NCBI GenBank assembly: GCA_026315105.1
Contig: CM048750.1
Coordinates: forward strand, 268,079,151-268,143,150
From: Locusta migratoria
Taxonomy: Eukaryota; Arthropoda; Insecta; Orthoptera; Acrididae
DNA length: 64,000 nt
Direction: 5' to 3'
Shown: one piece after another, positions 1 to 10,898 of the stretch
How positions within the stretch are numbered: position 1 is the first letter of the stretch
Layout of the letters: each line of letters starts with the position of its first letter
Notes under the pieces: model-generated
Databases searched by the model: none
What the model was told of the DNA's origin: nothing
Seen by the model: the letters and a program-made list of their open reading frames with translations, nothing else
Program-made: the position numbers and the translations under genes

Positions 1-144
1 GGGACTCCTTGCACTGTTCAAGGGCATTGGTTGGCTTTACTAGATATACAGGGAGCGATACCGCACAGTAGACGTAGTTTCGGTGCGGGCAGTGGCGGGT
101 TAGACCAAGACTGTTTTGGCTTCCCTGGGAAAATCAAATCAAAT

Positions 145-339
145 GTTGAAACGTTTGTATAGCTTATGGGACTTAACTACGGGGTCATCAGTCCCTAAAC
201 TTACAAACTACTTATGAACTACTTACGAACTAGGACGGCACAAATATCCATGCCCGAGGGGAGATTCGAACCCCCCGACCGTATTCGCCGCGCAGACCGT
301 GACTGGAGCGCCTCAGTCCCCTCGGCCACCGCGGCCGGC
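145..339 (-). mobile_element. tRNA-derived SINE, family S1
   Basis: On the minus strand a tRNA-like head carries box A-like GTGGCCGAGGGG and box B GGTTCGAATC. It is followed by the family body ending in CAAACG or CAAACATTTGAAC. It is flanked by a 15-bp direct repeat, AAAATCAAATCAAAT, at 130-144 and 340-354, a typical retroposition target duplication. It sits inside the left arm of the surrounding foldback element. Confidence 0.9.
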
Positions 340-467
340 AAAATCAAATCAAATCAAATCAAGGGGGATATTAAATAAAACACAATATTCAGTCAATCAT
401 TCTTTAATTTCTATAATAATGTGTTACATCACCAACCATTTTAATAATACAACAGAAAACGAAACCT

Positions 468-1775
468 TTATACCATCATTTGATCAACGTACTAATTCCG
501 AAATGAAGGACATAGTTATAGGTATTTCCGGTGTAGAGAAGCAGCTGAGAGAGCTAAATACGAAAAAGTCTGCTGGTCCGGATGGAATACCAGTTCTGTT
601 TTATAAAGAGTATTCTGCGGCATTGGCCCCCTACTTAGCTTGCATTTATCACGAATCTTTAATTCAGCGCAAAGTTCCTAGAGATTGGAAAAAAAGCGCA
701 GGTGACTCCCGTTTATAAGAAAGGAAAGAGAACTGACCCACACAATTACAGGCCAATATCGTTGACATCAGTTTCACGTAGAATTTTGGAGCACATTCTC
801 AGTTCGAATATAGTAAATTTCCTTGAAATGGAGAAGCTTCTTTCTATGAATCATCACGGGTTTAGGAAACATCGTTCATGTGAAAATCAGCTTGCCCTTT
901 TCTCACATGACATCTTGCGAGTCATAGATGAAGGGCAACAGGCGGATTGTGCTTTTCTCGACTTCAGAAAGGCGTTCGACGCGGTGTCACACTGCAGAAT
1001 GCTAACGAAGATACGAGCTTATGGAATAGGTTCACAGATTTGTGACTGGCTGGAAGACTTCCTAACGCACTACGTTGTTCTCGACGGCGACGGCGAGTGT
1101 TCATCAGAGACAAGTGTATCGTCAGGCGTGCCCCAGGGGAGTGTGATAGGACCGCTATTATTTTCTATCTATATAAATGATCTGATGGACAGAGTAAGTT
1201 GTAATTTGCGGCTGTTTGCTGATGATGCTGTGGTGTATGGGACTGTGTCGTCTTTAACTGACTGTAATAGCATACAGGAGTAACATTGCAGAGCGATATG
1301 AAATGGAACGAACATGTAAGGACAGTCGTGAGTAAGGCGGACAGCCGACTTCGGTTTATTAGGAGAATTTTGGGAAGATGTACTTCACCTGCAAAGGAGA
1401 CCGCGTATAAAACGCTTGTGCGACCACGTCTTGAGTATTGCTCAAGTGTTTGAGACCCGTAGCAGATCAGTTTAAAGAAAGACATAGAAGCCGTTTAGAG
1501 GCGAGCAGCTAGGTTTGTTACTGGTAAGTTCGACCAATGTGCGAGTGTCAAAGAAATGCTCCGGCAACTCAATTGGGAATCGCTGGAGGAAAGACGACGT
1601 TCTTTTCGTGAATTTCTGTCGAGGAAGTTTAGAGGGCCGGAATTTGAAGATGCCGCCTACTTACATTTCGCGTAGTGATCACAAAGACAAGATAAGAGAA
1701 ATTAGGGCTCGTACGGAGGCATATAGGCAACGCACCTTACGGTGGATTGCAGAGTATGTATGTAGATGTAGATGT
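468..1775 (+). pseudogene. LINE family A, 5'-truncated reverse transcriptase copy
   Basis: This is a close relative of the intact ORF2 at 54.6-57.4 kb, starting inside the spacer between endonuclease and reverse transcriptase. Visible RT motifs are YRPISLTSVSRRILEHIL, the palm motif DFRKAFDAV, GVPQGSVIGPLLF and the catalytic FADD in RLFADDAVVY. It is dead: an extra A in the A-run near 690 shifts the frame, and about 170 bp corresponding to the region after FADD are deleted at about 1279. Further stops follow in the thumb region. It keeps the 3' tail TGTAGATGTAGATGT. A short flank repeat, TACCAT, borders it in the foldback arm, and the arm sequence resumes exactly after the tail, which fixes both ends. 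Function lost. Confidence 0.88.
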
Positions 1776-1946
1776 ACCATATAGCAACAGACTCCATCTC
1801 ATTAATTTTAAGATGGTTCATGATACCTATAATAAATAACGTGTTTGAAGAAAAATAACTCCAACGATTGTCTTCAAACTTGTCATTTATTATAGGTATC
1901 ATGAACCATCGTAAAATTATTGAGATGGAGTCTGTTGCTATGTGGT
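1776..1946. repeat. Central hairpin of the foldback element
   Basis: About 75 bp beginning ACCATATAGCAACAGACTCC are followed by a short loop and an imperfect reverse complement ending at 1946. This is the innermost part of the large palindrome, left together because the LINE copy inserted just outside it. It could form a long hairpin in single-stranded DNA or RNA. Confidence 0.85.
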
Positions 1947-2080
1947 ATAAAGGTTTCGGTGTTTGTTATATCATTAAAATGACTGGTGGTGTAACACATT
2001 ATTATAGAAATTAAATAATTATTATATATATTTTTGAGGACTTTACAGCGTTCATTTTAATGAAACAAATCGCAGTTTGC

Positions 2081-2490
2081 GATCACTTATAGCTTCACTG
2101 TACTAGGTTTAGATGTAATGCCAATGTGCGGCGAATGAAAATTTGTATACAAGCCGAGGCTGGGCTCCTGAAGACAATTAATTCTGTCTCGATACCTCAT
2201 GATCTGTTCTCCCTGATGCGGAAATACAGTATTGTGGCTGCGGGCACTGCAGAACAAATAGGCTGTGGTATAGGAAAGAGACAGCGTGGCGAATGGAGAT
2301 TTGCGTGTGGCGGGAGACGTACAGGTAAGAGTCCTCTACAGTCGGGTTGGTCACTGTGTCCTCGGTGGCGGAGTGGTCAACGCGTCTGCCTAGTAAGCAG
2401 GAGATCCCGAATCCCGACCGGGCACAAATTTTCATTCGCCGCACATTGGTATTACATTTAAACCTAGTCCAGTGAAGCTATAAATAATGA
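2081..2490. mobile_element. Small foldback with a tRNA-like segment
   Basis: Bases 2081-2143 and 2427-2490 are inverted repeats of about 63 bp. Between them, on the plus strand near 2360-2425, lies a tRNA-like stretch with box A-like GGTGGCGGAGTGGTC and a weak box B (GATCCCGAATCCCG) ending in a discriminator-like GGGCAC. It is not a credible functional tRNA. The same plan, inverted repeats around a tRNA-like core, recurs at 58.1 kb. Confidence 0.65.
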
Positions 2491-2498
2491 TTGATAAA

Positions 2499-2829
2499 TA
2501 ATGATGAAACAGGATCTGGGATGGGAATCATTACAACAACGGCGCTTATCGCTGCGGCGTGGGCTACTTGTGAAACTCCAATCGCCAACATTCTCCTCCG
2601 AATGCGAAAATATATTGTTGACTCCCACTTACATAGGTAGAAATGATCATCAGAATAAAATACGAGAAATCAGAGCTCGAACAGAGAGATTCAGGTGTTC
2701 TTTCTTCCCGCGCGCTACTCGAGAATGGAATGGGAGATAAATAGTATAATTGTGGTTCGACGAACCCTCTGCCAGGCACTTAAATGTGATTTGCAGAGTA
2801 TCCCATGTAGCTGTAGATGTAGATGTAGA
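2499..2829 (+). pseudogene. LINE family B, 3'-end fragment
   Basis: Severely 5'-truncated copy of the element at 3.25-6.25 kb, keeping only the last part of ORF2 (protein ends REWNGR, before a stop at about 2738) and the 3' untranslated region with CCCTCTGCCAGGCACTTAAA. The end is the microsatellite-like tail TGTAGATGTAGATGTAGA. It was inserted in the right arm of the foldback, whose sequence resumes at AATATTGTG. Confidence 0.85.
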
Positions 2830-3245
2830 ATATTGTGTTTTATTTAATATCCCCCTTACTTAATAACTGTTCCTAATATTGAGCAAGACGAATCAAACAG
2901 CGACACTGATTCACAACAACACTGATCTGATTATGTACATCTGTGACCATTTACTCCAAGGACGCAACAGTTTGATTAAATCATCAAATGTAGAAGGAGG
3001 TAAAATGGCGGGTATTAAATGAAGTTGATGAAAGAGAATTATATCATTGGCAGCCGTTGCCTCTTGTAAAATCACTTGAGCACCAATGTTTCATTTGATT
3101 TGATTTGGTTTTCTCAGGGAAGCCAAAACAGTCTTGGTCCAACCTGCCACTGCCCGCACCGAAAATAAGTTTATTGTGCGGTATCGCTCCCTGTACATCT
3201 AGTAAAGCCAACCAATGCCCTTGAACAGTGCAAGGGGTCCCTTTA

Positions 3246-6245
3246 CCTGTTCTTTATTAGACAAAATTTCTTCGGGTCCACTACACTCAGGAAGCGGCTA
3301 CACGGGTAGCGGGGGCTGTGTGGCGTGGACTGGGCGGTTTTTTTAGGTTAGATGGCCTCGGGAATACACAAAATGGGTTTCAATCTCAAAGGGGGCAGGT
3401 CAGACACGGGAAGAAAGTAGACATAAAAACCATTGGTGTAACAGTTGTAAATTGTCGTAGCTGTGTTGGGAAAATTCCAGAGCTCCAAGCGCTGATAGAA
3501 AGTACTGAGGCACAAATCGTTATAGGTTCTGAAAGCTGGCTGACGCCTGAGATAAATTCGGCCGAAATTTTTTCAAAGGGCCAAATGGTCTTCAGAAAGG
3601 ATAGAATAAATAAAACAGGGGGTGGCGTGTTTATTGCTGTTACAAACGGTTTATCCTGCAACGAAATTGAGGCAGATACTTCCTGTGAATTGGTCTGGGT
3701 AGAGGTTATACCTGACCACCGAAATAAATTAATAATTGGATCTTTTTATCGGCCCCCTGACTCAGACGATGCGGTTGCAGAAATGTTCAAAGAAAGCTTG
3801 AATCATATTTCAAATAGGTATCCGAAGCATACTGTTATAATCGGTGGCGACTTTAATTTACCCTCGATATGTTGGCATAATTACGTATTCAAAACCGGGG
3901 GCAAATATAAAACATCGTCCGAACTAGTTCTGAATGCTTTTTCTGAGAACTACTTCGAACAGTTAGTTCATGAACCCACTAGAATAGTACGTGGTTGCGA
4001 AAATACTCTTGATCTCCTAGCAACAAATAATCCCGAGATAGTAAAGAGCATCAAATAAGATACAGGGATTAGCGAACATCGAGTTGTAGTAGCGAGACTG
4101 AATATCGAAATTCCCAAATGCACCAAAAATAAACGAAAAATATATCTATTCAATAAAGCAGATAAAAATTCGCTTCACGCTTTCCTGAGTGATAGTCTCC
4201 AGTCCTTCAAAACTAAAAATGCGAGTGTAGATCAGTTGTGGCTTACTTTCAAAGACATAATATCAGTAGCAATCGAGAGATTTATACCAAATAAATTAAT
4301 AAAAGAGGGGGCTGACCCCCCGTGGTACACAAAACAGGTCAGATCACTGTTGCAGAAACAAAGAAAAACGCATGCAAAATTTAAAAAGACACAGAATCCG
4401 CAAGACTGGCAATCTTTTACTGAAACTCGCAACCTAGCGCGGACTTCAATGCGAGAATCTTATAGTTGTTTCCACAACGAAATCCTGTCTCGTAATCTTG
4501 CAGAAAATCCAAAGAAATTCTGGTCATATGTGAAGTACACTAGCGGCGAAACACAAACAATACCTTCACTACGCGATAGCAATGGTAATACTACCGACGA
4601 CAGTACTGCTAAGGCAGAATTACTAAACACAGCTTTCCGAAATTCTTTCACCAAAGAAGACGAAGTGAACACTCCAGTATTCAATCCAAGAACAGCTGCC
4701 AGCATGCGAAACTTAGAAGTAGATGTTCCTGGAGTAGTAAAACAACTTAAGTCACTAAACAAAAATAAATCTTCCGGGCCAGATTGTATACCAACTATAT
4801 TCCTCTCAGAGTATGCTGATGCAATAGCTCCGTACTTAGCTATAATTTACAACCGATCACTCAGCGAAAGATCCGTACCCAAAGACTGGAAAGTTGCCCA
4901 AATTACTCCAATATTCAAGAAAGGCAATAGGAGTGATCCCCAAAATTACAGGCCTTTCTCATTGACGTCGATTTGCAGTAGGATTTTGGAACATATACTT
5001 TGTTCGAATATTATATACTACCTCGAAGAGAACGACCTATTAACCAATAGTCAGCACGGATTCAGAAAGCATCGCTCTTGCGAAACACAGCTTGCCCTTT
5101 ATTCACATGAAGTGTTAAGTGCCATCGACAAGGGATCTCAAATCGATTCCATATTTCTGGATTTCCGGAAGGCTTTTGATACTGTACCCCACAAGCGGCT
5201 TCTAATGAAATTGCGTGCTTATGGAATATCTCCCCAATTGTGCGATTGGATTCACGATTTCCTATCAGAAATGACACAGTTCGTTGTAATTGACGGTAAG
5301 TCATCGAGTAAAACAGAAGTGATATCTGGCGTTCCACAGGGAAGCGTTATTGGTCCCCTACTCTTCCTCGTGTTTATAAACGATTTAGGAGATAATCTGA
5401 ATAGCTCCCTTAGACTGTTCGCGGATGATGCTGTCGTTTATCGGTCAGTGAAGTCAACAGAGGATCAAATGCAACTGCAAAGCGATTTAGACAAAATTTT
5501 TACTTGGTGCGAAAATTGGCAATTGACACTAAATAAAGAAAAGTGTGAAGTAATACACATGACCACTAAAAGAAATCCGCTGAACTTCAATTACGCGATA
5601 AATCAGTCAAACCTTAAGGTCGTAAATTCTACCAAATACCTAGGAGTTACAATTACGAACAACTTTGACTGGAGAGAACACATAGAAAATATTGTGGGGA
5701 AGGCGAACCAAAGGTTACGTTTCATTGGCAGAACGCTTAGACGATGCACCAGCTCCACCAAAGAGACTGCCTACATCACACTTGTGCGTCCTCTCTTGGA
5801 GTACTGTTGCCCCTTGTGGGACCCTCACCAGGTGGGACTGACGGAAGATATTGAGAAGGTTCAGAGAAGGGCAGCTCGTTTTGTTTTATCACGTTACGGG
5901 GGGGGGGGGGGGAAGCGTCACGGAAATGTTGCACGAATTGGGGTGGAAATCATTAAAAGAAAGAAGTCATTCATTGCGGCGTGATCTGTTTGCTAAGTTT
6001 CAATCACCGACTTTTAGTTCTGAATGTGAAAATATTTTGCTAGCACCCACCTACTTAGGGAGACATGACCATCCCAATAAAATAAGAGAAATCAGATCGA
6101 AAACGGAACGATTTAGGTGTTCTTTCTTCCCGCGCGCTATTAGAGAATGGAACGGTAGAGAAAAGTTATGAAGGTGGTTAAAGAACCCTCTGCCAGGCAC
6201 TTAAATGTGATTTGCAGAGTATCTATGTAGATGTAGATGTAGATG
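3246..6245 (+). mobile_element. LINE family B, nearly full-length CR1/Jockey-like element
   Basis: It spans the end of ORF1, all of ORF2, the short 3' UTR and the (TGTAGA)n-like tail at 6225-6245. The 5' boundary is approximate: the sequence can be aligned to the family A copy from about 3273, and the foldback ends at about 3242. Other copies in the window are at 2499-2829, 17005-18870 (minus) and 37462-42331. The clade is inferred from motif style (GFRKHRSC, FADD, SGNH-type ORF1, microsatellite tail) as CR1/Jockey superfamily; a phylogeny would be needed for a finer call. Confidence 0.85.
3261..6171 (+). pseudogene. LINE B ORF2: endonuclease plus reverse transcriptase, two lesions
   Basis: The frame is open from 3261 with no upstream ATG. 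Residues just before the T7 run read HYTQEAATRVA, the end of ORF1, in the same frame as ORF2. Endonuclease motifs follow: NCRSCVGK, the glutamate in SESWLT, FYRPPD, GGDFNL and SEHRV. Reverse transcriptase motifs are YRPFSLTSICSRILEHIL, DFRKAFDTVPH, GVPQGSVIGPLLF and catalytic FADD in RLFADDAVVY. Two lesions break it: an in-frame TAA at 4056-4058 between GDFN and SEH, and a 15-base G run at 5898-5912 that moves the C-terminal part into another frame, which ends at 6171. Otherwise it is well preserved, suggesting a young insertion. It would have nicked target DNA and copied its RNA in the nucleus. Confidence 0.88.
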
Positions 6246-6249
6246 TTGT

Positions 6250-7080
6250 CCCAAATGTTCTGTGCCTTTTACTCTGCAATGCAATGCATTCGAAGATTAG
6301 ATGTGACGGAGTTTCATCACCTTCATCACAGATCCTACATTTAGGGTCCTCTTATATTATTCCCATTGTATGTAGGTGTTTTTTTGAAATTCCCATGGCC
6401 TGTCAGCAATCCATCCGTGAGTCAAATCTCTCTCCTGTTCAGGCCCAAGATTGCAGAGATTATTTTAAAACATGGCTTTGGCATCATTACCTTTCCATGT
6501 TTTTGTTGTTAGATTTTGGTCCAATATTCTACCTGCTGTCTTCTGAGCCAGTTACGTAGTTCCAATTTGATCATTACCTTTGTGATTGTCAGGACAGGTT
6601 CCGGTCCAATAAATGGAGTCTCTCCCCCCATCCTGGCTAATCTGTCGGCATGTTCGTTGCCACTAATCCCCGAGTGGCCAGGGACCCGCAATAGGTTTAC
6701 TCTATTGCTTTCCCCTAGCTCCACCAGAACCCTGTGACATTCTGCAACAATTTTAGACCTTGTTGCAGGAGCTGCCAGTGATCTCAGGGCTGCCTGGCTG
6801 TCTGAATAAATATAGATGCTACGGTCTTTGTAGCACCTACGCAATTGCTCCTCCACACACGCCCTGATGGCAGTGATTTCGGCCTGGAATACTTAAGCTA
6901 GTTTCCCTAGACAGATGACGCTCTCCAACCTTGGCTGCATACCGTATACCTCGGCCCCAACGCCTTGGTCTATGACCCGTCAGTAAACCAGACAATATCC
7001 CCCGTACGGTGTTGAACTATTTTCTCCCACTGCTCCCTACTTCCAATTGTTGAAGCAGTATGGGGTTATAATATAGTCGG
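6250..7080 (-). pseudogene. LINE remnant with RNase H domain
   Basis: Read on the minus strand this is an RNase H domain. A WFTDGS-like start at about 6980, an AEI motif at about 6875, YSDSQAAL at about 6800 and NEHADRLARMG at about 6640 supply the acidic active-site residues. A C-terminal CxxC...H...C stretch (CRICDEGDETPSHL in a shifted frame, about 6320) follows. The longest unbroken piece is 6509-6856 (115 aa). Stop codons and frameshifts separate the parts. RNase H followed by a CCHC-like knuckle is typical of the C-terminus of some non-LTR retrotransposons (I/R1-like groups), so this is a different family from LINE A/B. No 5' portion is visible. Confidence 0.78.
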
Positions 7081-8150
7081 CTGATATTTCCCCAACCTTT
7101 CCTATATTTACCTCACTCACTATTTTAGTGTGTGAAGCACCAATGTTAGTGTCACTGTCAATCTGTAAATTGTCAATTCCTCTGTAAACAGAAGCGCGTC
7201 ATCGCCTGTGTCTGCGTGTGCGCGGCATCTTCCTCAGCGGCAGCAATCGGTATCAGAACACTCCAACGGTGCCTTATACACTGCTCATCAACACCGCCGC
7301 TCGAGCGCTCAGAGTCCCGAAAAATTTCAAAGTCCCGTCTTAAAGCCGCGGCCGTGCAGATGGGTGTTCTAGTTCTAGCAGCTGCTTATAGCGTCGCGGG
7401 GAGATAAGAGGCCACGCGCTCTGCAGGGCCTTGGACCTTGACATGTTTGAAGACAAATAACATTTTCCATTATAATAGGCTACGGTAATCGTCGTGAACA
7501 AAGCAAATGAAGTATGATATTATGTTAGCAGGGGGGCGTAACAAAACCTTATCAAAATAGCGCTGTGAATACAAATCCCCCCTCCCCCTTAATACTGCAA
7601 TTCTTGTTGCTTCTGGAGTTACAGTCACATGAGCACATCATAGAATTATAGAATCCAATGACTCACAAGTAATACAAGGAGGGACAGACTAAATACTATG
7701 GACACCTCACATGTTGTTGTGGTCTTGAGTCTCAAGATTGATTTAATGAACAACTCCAAGCTACCATGTCATGGTTTGAAAACACTTCAGCCGTTTCGAG
7801 ATTTACTTTAAAGAAGAAACTTGGGGTTGGACCTTCAATAGTGGCCACTATTTATTCACAAATGATACAAAAGAACTACATGTTTGCAGTTCTTACCGTC
7901 CAAAGTAGCATTGTGTGTAAACTCTTGCCAGCGATGTGGAAGGAGAAGTATACCGTTAGCAGAGCCTGTTCTGTTGATGGTGCGAATGGAGCAGTCTACT
8001 GTCGGTCGAATCTCTGCAACAGTTCTTCGGAATAAAATCAAAGTCACAAGGACTTCCTAGTCCCATCAGAGCAGCCACAGGTTGCGCTGCATACGCCCGC
8101 GCATTGTCTTTCAAAATGATGGTGGGCTGCGCGGAAAGTCTTGCCGCTTT
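7081..8150. other. Unassigned stretch with a small LINE 3'-end trace
   Basis: No convincing gene. A degraded minus-strand match to the 3' end of the (AAC)n-tailed LINE family lies at about 7712-7765. The short frames at 7216-7407 and 7766-8035 show no recognisable motif and I do not call them genes. Confidence 0.5.
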
Positions 8151-8310
8151 CAATAAAATTCTTCTGTTTATGAGACCGCGTCGTCATTTACAAGATCTAC
8201 CGACATTTCGGCCACTGATGCAGGCGATCATCATCAGGGTCAGATACAGCAGTGGACGAAACATCGGTAGATATTCTAATAATATTCTCATAACCAGAAG
8301 AATTTTATTG
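8151..8310. mobile_element. Small foldback with hammerhead-like core
   Basis: Arms 8151-8174 and 8287-8310 are inverted repeats (CAATAAAATTCTTCTG and its complement), and inner segments also pair (GATCTACCGACATTT with the complement of AACATCGGTAGAT). On the minus strand CTGATGA (8231-8237) and CCGAAATGTCGG are arranged like the core of a minimal hammerhead ribozyme. Stem II pairing is poor, so activity is doubtful. Confidence 0.6.
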
Positions 8311-8346
8311 ACAGTGACAACTGCTGTGGAAGCCTACCATAGAAGC

Positions 8347-8532
8347 AAAAATCAAGTGTTTGTAGAGCTTATGGGACTTAACTACGAGGTCATCAGTCCC
8401 TAAACCTACAAATTACTTATGAACTAAGGACGGCACAAATATCCATGCCTGAGGGAGGATTCGAACCCCGACCGTAGTGGCCATGCAGACCGTGACTGGC
8501 GCGTCGCAGACCGCTCGGCCAACGCGGCCGGC
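8347..8532 (-). mobile_element. tRNA-derived SINE, family S1
   Basis: Same family as 145-339, box B GGTTCGAATC on the minus strand. Flanked by the perfect 11-bp direct repeat ACCATAGAAGC at 8336-8346 and 8533-8543. Confidence 0.9.
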
Positions 8533-8589
8533 ACCATAGAAGCCCGGAATAGTCGGTAGACAGCGCTCTGCCGTCACCGACTGAACTAC

Positions 8590-9070
8590 ATGGAGTAACA
8601 TGCATAGTTAAGGTACGCCAGGCTACTAGAGCATGCTAGTGGGCTACGGCTGGACAACGTCGCTTCGCGCGTGTACGCGCAGTATTTTCGAGGACAGCGG
8701 ATTGATTCCTTGGCCTACACCGGCAGTGGTGACCTCCTCTCGCTAGCGTTATCTGCCGCGCTCAGTGGTACACCGCCGCCGCATCCCGCGTGTTGGCGGC
8801 TGCGGATTTTCGCAGAGCAGCCTTGTGTGCCGGCTGTAGCTACAGTGGGCGACCATCCCTGCCGCCGCCCCTACACGGCCGCGTGCTCAAATTATGCAAA
8901 TGGCCGGGGATTTAATGCGAATCAGGCGAGCGCACCCAAAGCGTTTCATTTGTCGGCCGCCCTGGTCTCACTCGCAACTGTAAACTGCGAGGCCGCCGGC
9001 GTGTCATGGCGCGCGGAAACCTGTCCCTCTTTCCTGTGTTCAGCATGCAGTTGACTCAAGTGAATTCTAC
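8590..9070. other. GC- and CpG-rich stretch with an open frame
   Basis: The composition changes sharply to GC-rich with many CpG dinucleotides, unlike the surrounding AT-rich DNA. A frame of 127 codons is open at 8671-9054 on the plus strand, but its product (Ala/Ser/Cys-rich, no motif) is not recognisable and the length could be due to composition alone. It may be a CpG island or the GC-rich part of an unknown repeat. No splice or promoter evidence can be assigned. Confidence 0.3.
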
Positions 9071-9230
9071 GATACTATATTACTGACAAGGGAACATCAT
9101 CACGTCGACCTCATATTTTCTTGAGAAAAAAATACAAGAGCTATATATCAACCCCAGAATTCGATATCACGTGGAAATTTGGGCCATTATTCAGATACTA
9201 CGCAGTTACGGCCTCCTCAAAGTGCAGCTT

Positions 9231-10836
9231 GTAAGAAGATTGCCTGTTAGAGGTCGTCAAAAAATCTCAAAATTCAGAATGCGTAATGATATGCTCTAGT
9301 AATAATAATTTTGTTATTGAATGTTGTAGCAAATCACAACTAATGGATCGCAACAACACTTTCGCATTGTAAGTTAGAATTTTGAATAAATAAAAAAATT
9401 GATATTAATTAACTTAAAACAGTCACTGTAGTAATTAATTAAGCTTGGTCCTATCTGACTTAGCATTGACTACAGCCTCCAACTAGCACCTCTTACGATT
9501 CACGAACAGCACAACTTCACTAACAAATGTGTCAGAATTCATGTAGTGGTGATGGCGTGTTCGTGTTATAATCAAAATTGTAATAGCAGATAGACTCTAA
9601 TTACAATGATAATAGCTCAGTACAGTGAAACTCCGTGGTGCAATGAGCTTCACAAATACTACAGTTAAACTTCTCAATAATTTTGATAATATTCTTTAAA
9701 GCATTCAAGTTTCTTATAAAACTTTACCTGAACTATTTTGTTTTTAATTGTAATTGGTTCCAGGGCCTGGGTAGCGTACGCGTGTAACTAGCTGAGCAAA
9801 GTTTGGCATTTAACGTATTTCATAAAAAAATTACTTCAGTCAAGTCTGGTTACTTTCTACATAAATGAAATCAACTTTACTTTACTTGCAAACTCTCTCG
9901 CACTTTAATTACTAGTCTCTGTGGTTGTAACACGTTTAGCAATTCTTTAACTCATCTAGCAATTTCTTTAAAACTGATGGTAATTACTTTGAAAAATGAT
10001 TGATCTTGTTGGTCAATGTACAGGCTTGCATAATCAACATAATCTAATAATGGTGATAATGGGGTGACTACAACTACTTACAAAATTAAGACTGGTTTCA
10101 AAATAAGTCATGTATAATTGAACCAAAGTTCTGATTGGGTTGACACTACATTTACATGCATACAAAATAAAATGTTACAAAAGTACTCATCTGCTTTCGT
10201 CGTCTTCGTCGTGAAGTCCATACAAGACAGATATGATTACAATAGGTACTCTTACTACAACAACGATCACACTCGGTGACAAGAGACTTGATACCAAACA
10301 ATTACTTTTCTTGCACACATGAAAAAAGATTACACTGATCGAGTATAAATAAACTTATTTCGCACTTTCTTCAATACATTAAACAGTACGCCTCTCAGGC
10401 TTATTGCAATTGCATTAAACTCGCGCCACACTGCGCCTACCGTGCCTCCGCACTATCAACAAAACATTTATGTGTTTACTATAGCGAGTCCGCTCCGCGA
10501 CTGCTTTTATGTCTTTACTTTGGCGAGTCCGCACCGCGACTGCTTCAGCAGCGCGACACTCACAGCTACTACTTCTGTGCCAAAGACACTGTTTACAACA
10601 GGTTCAACATTTTCTCTGGCGCATTGCTAACTTACAAAGAATGTCCGTGCATTCATGCGGGTTTACACATACAGTACATGTTTACACTAAATGATTCAAT
10701 ATAGAAAATGACGTTACATAAGAAATATCTCTAGCATACAAGAAATGAAAAATACATGAACTAAACAAATTTAAGACAATATATACATTACTTTAAATCA
10801 AACTGTAAGATACACCAACAGGTGTACTCTTACAAG
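9231..10836. mobile_element. AT-rich insertion in the arm of the 3.7-kb element
   Basis: The arm sequence breaks off after GTGCAGCTT (9230) and resumes at AAGCTTTTAAACATT (from about 10834), as shown by comparison with the uninterrupted right arm. The insert has short inverted ends (GTAAGA...TCTTAC, then CCTGTTAGAG versus CCTGTTGGTG) and a flank repeat of about 4 bases (AGCT). It contains no recognisable coding sequence, so it looks like a non-autonomous DNA transposon. Confidence 0.55.
10473..10544 (+). repeat. Two-copy tandem repeat of about 37 bp
   Basis: Two adjacent units each contain GCGAGTCCGC followed by CCGCGACTGCTT, with an interval of about 37 bp. It lies inside the AT-rich insertion and stands out by its GC content. 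No function is assignable. Confidence 0.7.
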
Positions 10837-10898
10837 CTTTTAAACATTAGCGCGCTCGGGTTATTCCTCAGTCGGCCCGCTGCACTGCGGCTCCTTAA

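Larger units (their letters stand above)
1..3242. mobile_element. Large foldback (palindromic) element, interrupted by several insertions
   Basis: The first about 128 bases reappear as the reverse complement at about 3115-3242. Bases 361-390 pair with 2830-2860, 396-446 pair with 1977-2024, and 1776-1853 pair with 1866-1946. Removing the insertions leaves one palindrome with arms of about 320 bp and a loop near 1855. The left arm is broken by a SINE (145-339) and a truncated LINE (468-1775). The right arm is broken by a roughly 800-bp block (about 2025-2828). A further roughly 230 bp (2861-3092) is present only in the right arm, so it was inserted there or lost from the left. The left end probably continues outside the window. 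No coding capacity of its own is visible. It is a foldback or MITE-type element of unknown superfamily. Confidence 0.75.

Noticed and set aside
8671..9054. 127-codon open frame as a host gene
   Set aside because: No recognisable motif; high GC content lowers stop frequency; no neighbouring coding exon.
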